DNA of 64,000 bases from Shinisaurus crocodilurus (Eukaryota > Chordata > Lepidosauria > Squamata > Shinisauridae): contig CM037888.1 in assembly GCA_021292165.1 (NCBI GenBank), positions 34,119,091 through 34,183,090 of the forward strand. The letters run 5' to 3'. The notes beneath the pieces were generated by a model. It worked only from the letters and a program-made list of their open reading frames with translations. It ran no database searches and was not told the DNA's origin. Both the position numbers and the translations under genes were made by a program. Of this stretch, positions 18,740-31,100 are shown piece after piece. Every line of letters begins with the position of its first letter. Position 1 is the first letter of the stretch.

Positions 18740-21700
18740 AGATTCACAATCACGTTGATGACTATACCGTGTGTGTGAGTGCTTGTCCAGTGTAGTGTGT
18801 GAATACCTTAAGGCGAGACAGAATCCTTGTATGTTCTTTTCCTACTACACAGAAAATGGCAGCAAAGATTGGAACCATCCCACTGTCTTTCTGCTTTTAG
18901 AAAGTCAGCAAGTGGGCCCCAATCCCCATGTTTCCTTTACCTACCATGTGGAAAGGAAGATGGGGGACTGGGGTCTTGTGCTGCATTTCTACTTTCAGAA
19001 GGTGGTGAGGGGCCTGGATCCTTCAGCTTCCCTCGTCTGCGCATTCCACCACCACCCATTCCCCAAGTATAAAACTAAATCTTGAAGCTACATCTAGTTT
19101 TATTTTTTTACTCGAAAGTGAGCACAGAGGATCGATTATAGACCAGGTCAGTGGGGTGGGTTAGGAGGCATGAACCCTTTGCCCTACACCCGCAATTTAC
19201 ATTGCAACTGGATGCCTTTGGGGCAATGTAGATTGGAGGTGAGGGGGACCACGGGGGGCAGGGAAGGTTAAAGTCCCACGTGCCAGTGTCCTGAGCTGTG
19301 TACTAATGTGTAGCCTGACCTTGAGGTCACATTCCATAAATATTCCCTGGGGCTGTTTAAGACCTGTGTGCCCTGACAGAAGGCAGAGAAGCCCAGGCCA
19401 GGGACATTGTACCAGCAGCTCCAGAAGAAACCTTCAGTTGGCCTGAGAGAACTGGTGTATGTTTGGTTGGGGGGGGGGTGGTAACGTTTGTTTGAGTATT
19501 TAAACATTGTAAACCGAAAGGCGGTATAGAAATGTAATAAATAAATAAATATAGGCATTGAATATAGAATACAGTATATTTCAACCTGGAATCTCTCTGA
19601 AAACCCTAGAGTACTGGTAGCATTCTAGGTTCAGAATGAAACGGAGCATGTACAATGTATAACTTTTCCAGCAGTTATTGTCTTACGCTATAATTGGGTA
19701 GGAAACCCTTTATAACTTTTTAACCACTCCTCAGAACATCACCAAACCAATGGAAGGGAAGGCATGCCTCAACAAGCCTGAATAAAGTGCATCAGTATTT
19801 TTCACCAAAATTTGAAAGAAATATAGGATATGCCATCCTGCAGATTAAAGAATTAAAATGTGTCAACTTTCAGCATTTATTAAAAATTGCTGTACCTGAG
19901 GCAATTTTGATCAGACTGGTTTGAAATTGTGCACTATCGTAGACCTCATTAGCTAGGTCATGGATGCGTTATTTCAAATTAGCTCAACAGTTGTCATTTT
20001 TATAAACTGCAGAAATTTGAGGCTTAAAATAGCGATATTTTTTTTTAAAAAAATGGCAACTCAACTAAAAGCAAATCTTGCAAGACACCCAACCATGAGT
20101 AAGGGTTGGAAACCTGGAGACCTCATTGTGCACTATTGCAGATTGAACATACATTGGTTACTAACCAATGTGTGAGATCACATACTTAATCAAGGGCACA
20201 AATACAAGTATAAACTAATTTTAAGGCAGTTTAGCTATCATGGCAATAAACATAAGCCACAAACATAATCATTCCAAGAATAAGCTGATTGATTTACAAC
20301 ATTTCAGGTTTAAGTAATAAGTAGGGCTCTGGTCTTAATCAAGCTGGTAAAGGAAAAGATAACTGGCAAAAAACAAACAAAAAGCTGTGGGTGGGCATCG
20401 AAGTTGCATAGCTTGCCAAATAAATTTATGCAGAAGTGTGGAAGATATTGAAGAAGAGCGGAGGTTTAAAGGGGGGGATGTGAAATGGAGTGGTGGGTGT
20501 AGAAATGAAGGTTTCCAAGCAGAGGCCTGAGCCCCACTTGCTTGGGTCAAGCAGTTGAGTACAATGGCTGGAAGCATCCAATTACATGTTGCGTTGTGTC
20601 AACCACAGCAAAAAATGACCTCATCCAAACCAAAGTGAAAAGAAAAAGGCTTACAACTGCATGCTGGTAAAGACCCTACACATTAGAGCGCAATTTAATT
20701 GGGTAGTTTAATTTAAACTACCTAAATATTGGCCATGTCAAATTGGACAAAGAAAGACTAATTTTTTTAGAGGAACAGAAAACATGAACTCAGGTTTTTA
20801 AAGAGAAATGAAACCTGAAAAAACCAATGTAGCCCACTAAATGGAGAATTACATTTGGTTTTTGGTAGGTTCAAAGATCCTCAAGCTATGAATAGCAGCA
20901 GTACAAGATTGTTGTGAGGGCAACGTACAGACTGAACACTCTTTGAATTGAAAGTGCTGATCAAGAGAACTACATTAGAACCCAGTGGCACACATTAGCA
21001 CATCAGACATGCCAACTGGCGGAGGAAGGCTAATGAGAGTTTGGCACGATGCCTAAACTGACAAAGCATACTTTGCAACCAGACTCTGAAACCATGGTTT
21101 GTGCTAACTATGGGATGGCATGTCTGAATTGCTGCACCACAGCTATGGCTATATAGCTCTTCCTCCAGAGACGGATGCATGATGGGAACAAGGAGTGCCG
21201 AGCAGATGGAAGAAGGAAAAAACGGGCAAGTCATTTTAATCCACTCTCTCTCTACATTTGGAAGCTCAAACCATCATTTGGTGCGATGTTTGAATGGAAG
21301 TATGGGCTAGATCCAGGATTTCATTCTTCCAGTGGTAGCATCCCATGAGTAGAATTCCTCTCAGAATGCTCCCATGGGCAAGAGAGGGGTGGGGGGTGGG
21401 GATTTTCTCCTATTTCCTCCCCCCACTGTTCTAAAGGGCCCCTTAGCCACCCAGAACAGATTTTTGGGGGTATAGGTGGCTGCAAAGAGAGGGAACCAAC
21501 AAAAATTGCATCCTCCTCCATTTTGCAATTAGAACTGGATCAGAAGCCTCCTGTGGACAGTCCCGTTTGCAGGAGACAATTGCTGGATCCGAGCTTGTGT
21601 GAGATCCTAGGGAATTGTTGCTTTTAAACAAAACCCTAGATACAATGTTTTTGTGTTTCAAAGATCCCACAGACAGACTTCCTTTTTGCGAGGAGGAAAA

Positions 21701-22000
21701 ATTGGCAAGTTTTTACTTTTAAACTAGATTGTGGAAAACCTAGACAACTCTGAACATTTTATTACACAAGTAAGAATTCAACTGGGTTAAATGTCGCAAT
21801 AAAAGTTGGGATCCAGTATCTTTTCTCTACAAAACTTTTCATGATTCTTCACAGAATGTCTGATTTGTCCTAAGTTATGTATATCACTTCACTGAAAAGG
21901 AATACTTATTTTCTTGTTTAGTAAAGCCAAACCCAAGAGAAATACCCAAGCATGCCAAACAGGTTACATTGTATGACATTTGCAAGCATCATACAAGCAT
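18740..22000. other. Intergenic between EIF3J and CTDSPL2
   Basis: No coding exon recognised. 19,495-19,553 is a LINE/SINE-type tail (AACCGAAAGGCGGTATAGAA then (AATA)n). 20,690-21,300 contains short degenerate AAACCATGGTTT-type palindromes like those at 43 kb. Confidence 0.5.
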
Positions 22001-22373
22001 TTTTACAATTCCACTGAGAAGGGACAATGGGAATTAAAAATCAGACTTGCACCAAATTACAAAATGATACTTTAATATGTATTTACAGAGCAGCCTGCAA
22101 CGGTTGATTCGGTTGTCCTATATAGGACTGTGAATTTCCCTACATTTCTAATAATCCACATTGTAAAAGCTCACATTCTTGTTTTTCTTCTCTCTTTTCA
22201 GTGATTAGAAATCACAGAACAGGTAGGTCTGTAATATGTAATGTGTCAGCTTAACTAAAAGCATCTGGTTTTGTAATGGTTTTTAATGAAAATGCACAAA
22301 TGCTTTTAAAAGGTACTTTAAAAGGATGCTGTACAGTTTTCTTTCAAGTCATAGAGAAATGTCCATCCATTAT

Positions 22374-22379
22374 TTTATT
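22374..22379 (-). terminator. Alternative distal poly(A) signal
   Basis: A second AATAAA on the minus strand. If used, the 3' UTR would be about 2.7 kb and would include the hairpin at 22,724-22,835. Confidence 0.3.
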
Positions 22380-22475
22380 CAGGGGGGGTGTCTACTATAT
22401 TCAATTTACTTATTTGTGAACTGCAGAAAATAATCTCTTAATACAGCATAGCAAACTATCATGGCAATGTAGAAT

Positions 22476-22496
22476 CACACACACACACACACACAC
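22476..22496. repeat. (CA)n microsatellite
   Basis: Uninterrupted CA run. Confidence 0.95.
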
Positions 22497-22723
22497 TGTA
22501 CCCACATTTCACTGAGGCAGGTATCTTTTGCTTCTCAAAAGGATTCTTACTTCATCTCAACTTCTAGCTAGTATTTTCCAAGCCAAAGAAACTCTGCAGG
22601 GGGAGGTGTAGTTGCACAGCCTTTTGTACTGGCTTTTCTGCTCAAGTTTACTCAAAAAGAGTGAGCATGGGCTGCCTCCTTCTGGAGACAACTGAAAAAG
22701 AGAGCTGTGGGTTATCATTATCA

Positions 22724-22835
22724 TTAGGAGCGGTAAGGAGATATTCTTGACTGATTATTATTAGATTTATCTTATATTGTTTAAAGTAAAAGATAAATCT
22801 AACACTAGTCAAGAATACTTCCTTATTGCTCCTAA
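22724..22835. mobile_element. 112-bp foldback element with TA flanks
   Basis: Arms of about 46 bp (TTAGGAGCGGTAAGGAG, TATTCTTGACT, TTAGATTTATCTT) pair with their inverse complements. The flanking TA on both sides suits a Tc1/mariner-type MITE. It would form a long hairpin in any CTDSPL2 transcript using the distal poly(A) signal. Confidence 0.7.
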
Positions 22836-22949
22836 AACAGCTCCTTTTACAAAGATTTATGAGGAAAATTTCAAAACATTTTAAAAATCAAATCCAGCTA
22901 TATAACTATTATTAACAAAACAGGGAGTGGTTACAGGGATCACTGCTGT

Positions 22950-23032
22950 GCGCGCATGCACACACGCGCGCGCACACACACATATATATATATATACATA
23001 CACACACACATATATATATATATATATAATAT
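22950..23032. repeat. Compound CG/CA/TA microsatellite
   Basis: Alternating purine-pyrimidine tract of CG, CA and TA dinucleotides, just downstream of the proximal CTDSPL2 poly(A) signal. Confidence 0.95.
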
Positions 23033-23041
23033 TATGTACAC

Positions 23042-23047
23042 TTTATT
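23042..23047 (-). terminator. CTDSPL2: Candidate CTDSPL2 poly(A) signal
   Basis: AATAAA on the transcribed strand, followed within about 40 nt by alternating UG/UA repeats (22,950-23,035) that would serve as a GU-rich downstream element. It gives a 3' UTR of about 2.06 kb. Confidence 0.45.
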
Positions 23048-25098
23048 TCAATAAAGACGTTAAGACAAACAGCATAAAGATGTCCAGATGCCCTAAAGAT
23101 AAATACATTTCAAAGATTCTCATTAAAATGAATCTGTAGCATTTTCCTGCAAGCAAAATACCTTTCTTTAAATACAAAGAAGTCAGCATTCTAGATAACA
23201 AATGCTTTTCATGGGTTTTTTTGTTTTGTTTTTGCAGAAAATCCACCATAATTTTGTTTTAAATGAATAATGATTCTCCACAAAGCAGGCTTGCTCTACA
23301 TGCTAACTTTTTTTTTAACAGTTCAGTGACACAATGTGCTAGCTACATATACAACAGATAATATAGTAAGAAAACACTCAACCTGATGAAAAGTTAAAAT
23401 CTTCATTAATACATTGGAAAAAGTTGACATAACTCATGCCTTTGAAAATCAAAAAATACAAAAATTAAATGTTTTCCTAAAAAGATTTTCCTTATTTTAA
23501 GGACTCATTTGAAAATGAAGCTGCGTGTAATTTGTACAATAAATTTGTACAAGTAAACAGGTAATATACATAAAAAATTAATTGACATACTTCTCAATTA
23601 TCAGTTGTCCACCTTTAATTTCCAATACTGTACTTTCTTTAACAAGCATACAAAATATCAAACTTCTCTTTAGAAAAAGTGCCGTTCTGCAACATCCTTT
23701 ACACAAAAACAGCCCGAGCCTGTGGCACGTTAATGCAGTTTAGAGGCAAAGCTTACTAACTTTTACAAATTTTTCCCTTCCATAAAAAGCCTCCTAAAAA
23801 GGAGATTACACTCCATTAAAAAAATATCAGCCTCTCGTACAAGCTGCATTAGGACCCAGGCTTGAAAACTATTTCCATATAGCATAGAAAACCACTATGA
23901 TAGCATATCAGCTGCACTGGTGGCAAAGGAGTGTACTGGACCACAGGGTTATGCATAGTTACCGTAGTGGCACCATCAATGCTACACAAAGCTTAGAACT
24001 GATTGTAAGAAACTGCATAGCAGAGGGACCAACTCATGCAAGGCAGTTTCAGATACTCAACTGCTCTCCGCAATATTTCATTCTTGGAGGACACTGAAGG
24101 CAGCAGTAACTGAATTGCATTAGACCAAGCAAGCTCTCCTCAAGGATTCATATGCACAGTAGACTCCGAGGTATTGATCCTTGTCCATGAGCCGTGTGTA
24201 CCACCATAAGAGATAGTCTGTCCAGAGTACATGCCATCACAATGGTTTAAATATTCTGAATATTAGTAATTCTTATATTTCTTCTTATCTAGCCAGTCTC
24301 TTGATTATTTTTTTTTTGAAAAGATTTCCACTACAGTAGAATATTACAGAAACAAAAAATATATATATATAAACACAGATTTCTAAATGAAACTTACATG
24401 GAATAAAACTAGGTAATATTTTTAAACAAATATACAGTATGCAGGCAGACAAAGCAGGAAAATGGCCGTTCAATCGTATAATAAAAAACTAATAAAACTT
24501 GGCTATTCCCAGAAAACTATGAAGCTGCTTCAACTAAAAGGAATGCATAATGAAATTCTAAAATCTAATACAGGTCAAAAATGTAAAAAGGTTATAAACC
24601 TTAACAGGAAAATAATTAAAAAAACAAACACATTTACTGGCCATTCCTGTTGAAATGAGAATCTTAAAAGTAACACGAAGTGGCTACAAACCCACTTAGA
24701 GAGCACCAAACAGAGAGAAAATAAGAGTCCATTTTCAATCTCTGTTATTTCATAAAATCCTGTGTTTTTATAGGTCAAACTGCTGGTGGCAGAAACAGAA
24801 TTCTTTACAAACGGCAGATGTCCTGTACATAAAAAAAATTATTGGAGTTGCACTAGTTCTAAAGACGCTTCTGTTCTAGCCTACCTACTGTATTGTACTG
24901 TATGTATTCCATTTGGCGATATATAAAGTTCTTCTGTAACCCTTGATTATTGTTGGGCATCAGAGATAAGAAAAGCGAGACAGGGTACAAAAATGCAAAA
25001 ATTTCAACAGTAATGGCAATGTTTTTGTTTTAGTCCTAAAGGAAAAAAAGGGCCCCTGCATTTTCTTCCCCTTCGGATATCTGACAAAGGCTTGGTGT

Positions 25099-25164
25099 TT
25101 AATCAGGGGGTAGCAAGTCGTGCAAGCGAAATCTGTCTCTGATGTGAGGTCGAACATCTTCATT
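25099..25164 (-). CDS. CTDSPL2: CTDSPL2 exon 13, terminal coding segment with stop
   Basis: 66 bp, [24 protein letters not shown]. The acceptor is catctctag. The upstream intron carries a long TIR element beginning only 29 nt from this acceptor, so the pyrimidine-rich tract is short. Confidence 0.96.
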   Translation of the reverse strand, partial: NEDVRPHIRDRFRLHDLLPPD

Positions 25165-28100
25165 CTAGAGATGGGGAAACAAAACAAAAAAGTACCGTAT
25201 TTTTCGCTCCATAAGACGCACCAGACCATAAGACGCACTTAGGTTTTAGAGGAAGAAAACAAGAAAAAAAATATTCTGAACCAAATGGTGAAACGACGAC
25301 AAAACCCTGCCACTGTCACAGAACCGAGCGGGGAGGGCTTTCCCGACCCTGCGCTTTCTCCGCTGTTGGTGGTGGTGGTGCTGCTGCTGCAGGCAGCTGG
25401 GTCGGAGTAGCTGAAAGCAAACATCAACAGCTCAGGGCACAATCCTAAACACGTTGAGGCAGAAAAAAGCCCCGGGGCTTTTTTCTGCCTCAACGTGTGT
25501 AGGATTGCGCATGGCTGGCTGGGGAATGCTGGGAGTCGTAGGACTCCTCCCCCCCCCCCAAACACACGTAGGATTGCATCCTAAAACCATTTAAAACCAA
25601 AACACAGAAACAGCATGGTAAATAATTAAAACATTGGAGCCCCAGCTAGCTTAAAATACCTTTCCCTCCCTCCCTGGTTGCTGGAAATAGCTGCTTTCAG
25701 GGGACGTTGAGCTGAGGAACCTGAGGCACGCGAAAGAGGAGTTTGCAGGTGCCTCCTTGCCGGAGGGAGGGAAGGCGAAGGAGGTGTTTGCAGGTGCCTC
25801 CTTCCCGCAGGAGGGAGGGAAGGCGAAGGAGGTGTTTGCAGGTGCCTCCTTCCCGCCGCACGCCACCGGCCAAGCCGCGGCCCGCCAAACAGCTGAGCGA
25901 AGGTTCAGCTGTTTGGCGCTGTGGCACAGGCAGTGGCAGCAAATCTCTTGCTGCCACTGCGCCACAGTGCCAAACAGCTGATCCTTCGCCCAGCTGTTTG
26001 GCGGGCCCGCAGCTTGGCCTCACTCCATAAGACGCACAGACATGGGGGGGAGTGCGTCTTGTGGAGCGAAAAATACGGTGACAGCTTTCCTCTTGTACTT
26101 CATATAAGCAACTGCCTGCAATGAACTTTATCATCATAACCTGTAATACCTTACAGATTTTGCTCTCTAGTGCAGAGGAAGAAAAAAGAGGGAGCCAACA
26201 GGTAGGGAATGTCCATGGCCTGGGACCAAAATTAGAAATTCTATGCTTCTGGCTTACCCACAGCTTTTAAGGTTCCCTGGATTGTACTTTTACTAAATGG
26301 CCATTTTTGTACAAAACAATAAGCCAGAACTGCAGAGAAACCTGGCTTATCATGAGCAAATGTCCTAGCGCATGCTGCCCAATCACTCCAACTGGAGTGG
26401 CTTCGGTAACCGGGAACTCACCAGGAGGAAAATGTTTAATGTTATGTCCAAACCAAGGCTCCTAGTTTGTTGCTCTCCCAAACTGGCATAAAATTCCTGC
26501 GTTTTTTGGAGTTACAAGCCATGGATTTGCATTCAGACATAACACTAAGCATTTTCCTCCTGGTGAGTAACTGGTTACTGAAGCCACTTCCACTGATGGG
26601 AGGAGTCAAGCAAGAGTGATTGAATGGTGTGCACTAGCACACTTGCTCATGAATAATAAGAGCTAAGATTCTTCAGAATTCTAGCTTATTGTTTTGTGCA
26701 AATATGACCTATATTATGCCTAATAATTTCTATGCAGAATTTTCATGCACACAGATGATTCCTTGCAAGCACTAGAATCATAGAATCATAGAATCATAGA
26801 AAAGTAGAGTTGGAAGGGGCCTACAAGGCCATCGAGTCCAACCCCCTGCTCAATGCAGGAATCTAGGTCAAAGCATCTCTGACAGATGTCTGTCCAGCTG
26901 CACCTTGAATGCCTCCAGAGTGGGAGAGCCCACGACCTCCCTAGGTAGTTGATTCCATTGTCTTATTGCTCTGACAGTCAGGAAATTTTTCCTGATGTTT
27001 AGGTGGAATCTAGGTTCCTGTAACTTGAGCCCATTATTCCGTGTCCTGCAAACTGGGATGACCGAGAAGAGATCTTTGCCCTCCTCTGTGTGACATCCCT
27101 TCAAATACTGGAAGAGTGCGATCATATCTCCCCTCAGTCTCCTCTTCTGAAGGCTAAACATGCCCAGTTCTTTCAGTCTCTCCTCATAGGGCCTTGTTTC
27201 CAGTCCCTTTATCATCCTTGTTGCCCTCCTCTGAACCCTCTCCAGTTTGTCTATGTCCTTCTTAAAGTGAGGTGCCCAGAACTGGACGCAGTACTCAAGA
27301 TGAGGCCTAACCAGTGCCGAGTAAAGGGGAATTATCACTTCCCGCGATTTGGAAGCTATACTTCTATTAATACAGCCCAAAATTGCATTTGCCTTCTTTG
27401 CAGCCACATCGCATTGCTGGCTCATATTCAGTTTGTGATCTACCACAATTCCAAGATCCTTCTCACTTGTAGTATTGTTGAGCCAAGTGTCCCCCATTCT
27501 GTAACTCTGCATTTGGTTTCCTCTCCCTAGGTGCAGCACTTGGCATTTATCCCTATTAAATTTCATTCTGTTGTTTTCGGCCCAGCGCTCCAGCCTATCG
27601 AGGTCACTTTGAATTTTGTTTCTGTCTTCCAGAGTATTAGCTGTTCCACCCAACTTTGTGTCATCTGCAAATTTGATAAGCATTCCCTGTACCTCCTCAT
27701 CCAAGTCATTAATAAAAATATTGAAGAGCACCGGGCCCAGGACCGAGCCCTGTGGTACCCCGCTCGTTACCTCTCCCCAGTTTGAGAAGGAACCATTGAT
27801 AAGCACTCTTTGAGTCCTATTCTTTAGCCAATTGTGGATCCACCTGATAGTTGTTCCATCTAGCCCACTCTTAGCTAGCTTACTAATCAGGATATCATGA
27901 GGCACTTTGTCGAAAGCTTTGCTGAAGTCCAGGTATATAATGTCCACAGCATTCCCACAGTCCACAAGGGAGGTTACCCGATCAAAAAATGAGATCAGAT
28001 TAGTCTGACAGGATTTGTTCTTGACAAATCCATGCTGGCTTCTAGTAATCACTGCATTGTTTTCAAGGTGCTTGCAGACTGACTTCTTTATAATCTGCTC

Positions 28101-31100
28101 AAAAATCTTCCCGGGGATTGATGTCAGACTGACTGGCCTATAGTTCCCAGGTTCCTCCTTCTTGCCCTTTTTGAAGATGGGAACAACATTTGCCCTCCTC
28201 CAGTCATCTGGCACTTCACCTGTCCTCCATGATTTCTCAAAGATAATAGATAGTGGTTCTGAGAGTTCTTCTGCCAGTTCCTTTATTACTCTAGGATGCA
28301 GCTCATCAGGCCCTGGAGATTTAAACTCGTTCAGAGTAATCAGGTGCTCCTTGACCATTTGCCTATCAATCTCAAGCTGCAATTCTGCCCCTTCAGTCTG
28401 CACTTCAGGTTTGCCAGGGGGGTCATGGACCCTCTTTTGGGAGAAGACCGAGCCGAAGTAGGAATTGAACACTTCTGCCTTCCTGTATAGAATCCAAAGA
28501 CTGATTTGGATTTTGTTCCTATTCCACAAGCACAAGGCAGGTTAGAAAAACTAAAAGTCTGAAGATTTACTCACTTATACATACACACACACACACACAC
28601 AGTATGACCTGGTTTGAACTATCACCACAGCCCACCATGACTTATTTAAGCCATAGTGGGCTGTGGTGCATGCTGGGCAGCTTTGGAATATTCAGGTCGT
28701 GACTGCGGCTTTTCGTGCTGTCCGAACTCAGTGGGGGTGGGTTGTGTGAGGGTTAAACAACCCTTGCATAACTCTAAAACAAGCCATGGGTTATGCGAGG
28801 GTTGTTTAACCCCAGCACAACCCATCCCCAGCAAGTTCAGACAACACAAGTCACAGTTGTGGCTTGAATATTCAAAACGGGCCCCTTGTCTGCTCTGCAA
28901 TTGTGCTCACCGCCCCAATAATGACCCATTATTCTAACAATTTCCTGTGAAATGGCATCTTGATTGGTCTCCTGAATGTGTTCAGCCTGGGACTTTGGCA
29001 GACTGACATTTAAGAGACCAGAAGAAGCTGCAGAGAACAGATTTCTATGTTCCCTTTCTGTTCATATGTATTGTTGGACAGTTCATAGATACCACAATGA
29101 TATATAAGGGAGAGAGTAGACTCTCATAGTTCCAGGCCATTAAAGACATGTTTTTAGGTCAACATCAACATCCCGAATTTGCCCATAAAGCCACTACAGA
29201 TGTAATCCTGTGATGATTTAAGAGAAAAATATATATCAAAAGATCAATCACTGAAATACATACCAGTTCTACAAGTTTCTCCAGAAAAGGAATCAATTTT
29301 AGGAGTTCATTGTCATTTTTATCCATGAACCAGCTCTCTATAGGAATTCCATTTGAAAGCTAAAATTAAAAAAAATCAGAGCAAAGTTAAATGTGCTAGA
29401 ATTTCTGGAGAGAAATCAGCCGGGTAGTGATACCTTGGAGTCTTAATGTGAATTTCCTTTTCAGCAACTCCCCCATGAACCCAACTGCTCTTTAAACTCT
29501 CCCCTTGGAAGTGTGAAAAGCGGTGAGCTGGGGATGAAAATTGGTGAGAGCAATTGGAAACTTCAGTGCATATGTATATGTTGCCTCACTACAGATAACA
29601 GCTATAATCAATTTAAAGGAAGTTCTATTTATGCCAATGGACCACATTAACACTTTCTTTCCTCTAAAAAGCATTCTATACCTCTCCATAATTTATTTAT
29701 TTATTATATTTATACCCTACCTTCTTTCCTGCAAGGAACCCAAGGCGGCTTACATAATCCTCCTCCTCCTCTCCATCTTATCCTCATAACAACCCTGTGA
29801 GGTAGGTTAGGCTGAGTCAGAGTGACTGACCCAAAGTCACCCAGTGAGTTTCATGGTCGAGCGGGGACTAGAACCCAGATCTCCCGAGTCCCAGTCCAAC
29901 ATTCTCACCACTACGCTACAGTGATACTTCATTTTAGAGATTTTTGGCTTAAGTTGCCTTATTCACAGTGGCTGCTAAAAAGATTAGAGCAAAGGTCTAA
30001 AATGTTGCTGTAGATTGTGCACATGACGAACTAATTTTAGTGGTTTGCTCAACCTTTTTCTTTCTGTGACTGTATCTCTTTTTTGTTTTTATTCCAAAAT
30101 TGTAGGAACCTATGGTTATATGCAATAAATTCCTGACTGACTGACTAGATTTTTTGCTTGGTGCTCGAACTACTAGGCCTTTGACCCAGACATGGATGTA
30201 GGAGGCAGATCTGTCAACCTGACCAGAACTAATACAGAATGAAGACAACTTCACAAACACAGTGATGTCATGGCTCTGATTCAATCACATAAATGTACTC
30301 AAATGCATTTATTAGTAGTTATCATTAAATATCCTGGTAACAAACTGGCCTTCACAATGCAAACTATTGTATATATTTTGTGGTGCGTACCATTTCCCCC
30401 CATTCATAGACTGCTTTTTATTTGTTGAAGCTGAAGATGAAGTTGTGTAAGCAAATATTTTGTCTCTGTATTTTATTTTTTGTAATTCTTGTCTGATCTG
30501 AGAATTGAGAAATGAACTGCAGAAAACACACTCACCTGATAGGCAAAGGCTTGTGGTGAATTGTCAATAATGATAGTTTTTGAGAGATCTCTACCAAGTA
30601 TATTTAAATCCTTTATGTAGTTTCCTTGTACACAAACACAATGCTCACGGAAAAGTCGATGCCTGCAGTTAGTTAAAGACAATACATTCAGATTACATGG
30701 AGAAAAGTGTATTAAAATGTTGCTTTCAAAATGTTTTCCTCTATTTTGATGGGCTCAGTTTTAAGAATAATCTTTTTACTAAAGGGCAGTCTTTGTGTTT
30801 TGTTTTTGTGCAACCACAATCAATATCTGAAACTTACCAAAGGGATTTTAAAAAACTGTTTATTGAAAATTGACATTTAAATACTCTGCAGCACAAGATT
30901 AACAACATTCGATAAATTAACTTAATTTTTATTTACCCAGGAAACCCAGGTCAGATGCACCATCTGGACTTCATAATAGAAATCGTTTAAAAAACAAACA
31001 TCTCACAGAAAACGAAAGAAGAACGTATACCCTTAATGATTAACTTGACCAGGAGGTGGAGCACTGTGCTGTTACTATAGAAGAAAAATAATAAAGAACA

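Larger units (their letters stand above)
22370..25098 (-). other. CTDSPL2: CTDSPL2 3' UTR and 3' flank (end uncertain)
   Basis: AT-rich sequence after the stop with no recognisable LINE or SINE body between about 23,050 and 25,080, as expected for a conserved long 3' UTR. Minus-strand AATAAA signals lie at 23,042-23,047 (followed on the transcript by a GU-rich microsatellite) and at 22,374-22,379. Which end is used cannot be decided from sequence. Short open frames inside are not supported as genes. Confidence 0.6.
25194..26079. mobile_element. 886-bp non-autonomous DNA transposon with TIRs
   Basis: Left end ACCGTATTTTTCGCTCCATA and AGACGCAC, with the inverse complement at the right end (GTGCGTCTTGTGGAGCGAAA, AATACGGT). 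Inside are a perfect-armed palindrome (25,441-25,506), three partial tandem units of about 45 bp (25,741-25,858), and a hairpin with arms of about 73 bp (25,868-26,019). Superfamily not assigned. No clear target duplication. It lies in the last CTDSPL2 intron, 29 bp from the terminal exon's acceptor. Confidence 0.85.

Noticed and set aside
27090..28490. Plus-strand open frames (up to 146 codons) over the CR1 copy
   Set aside because: Antisense of the CR1 reverse transcriptase frame.
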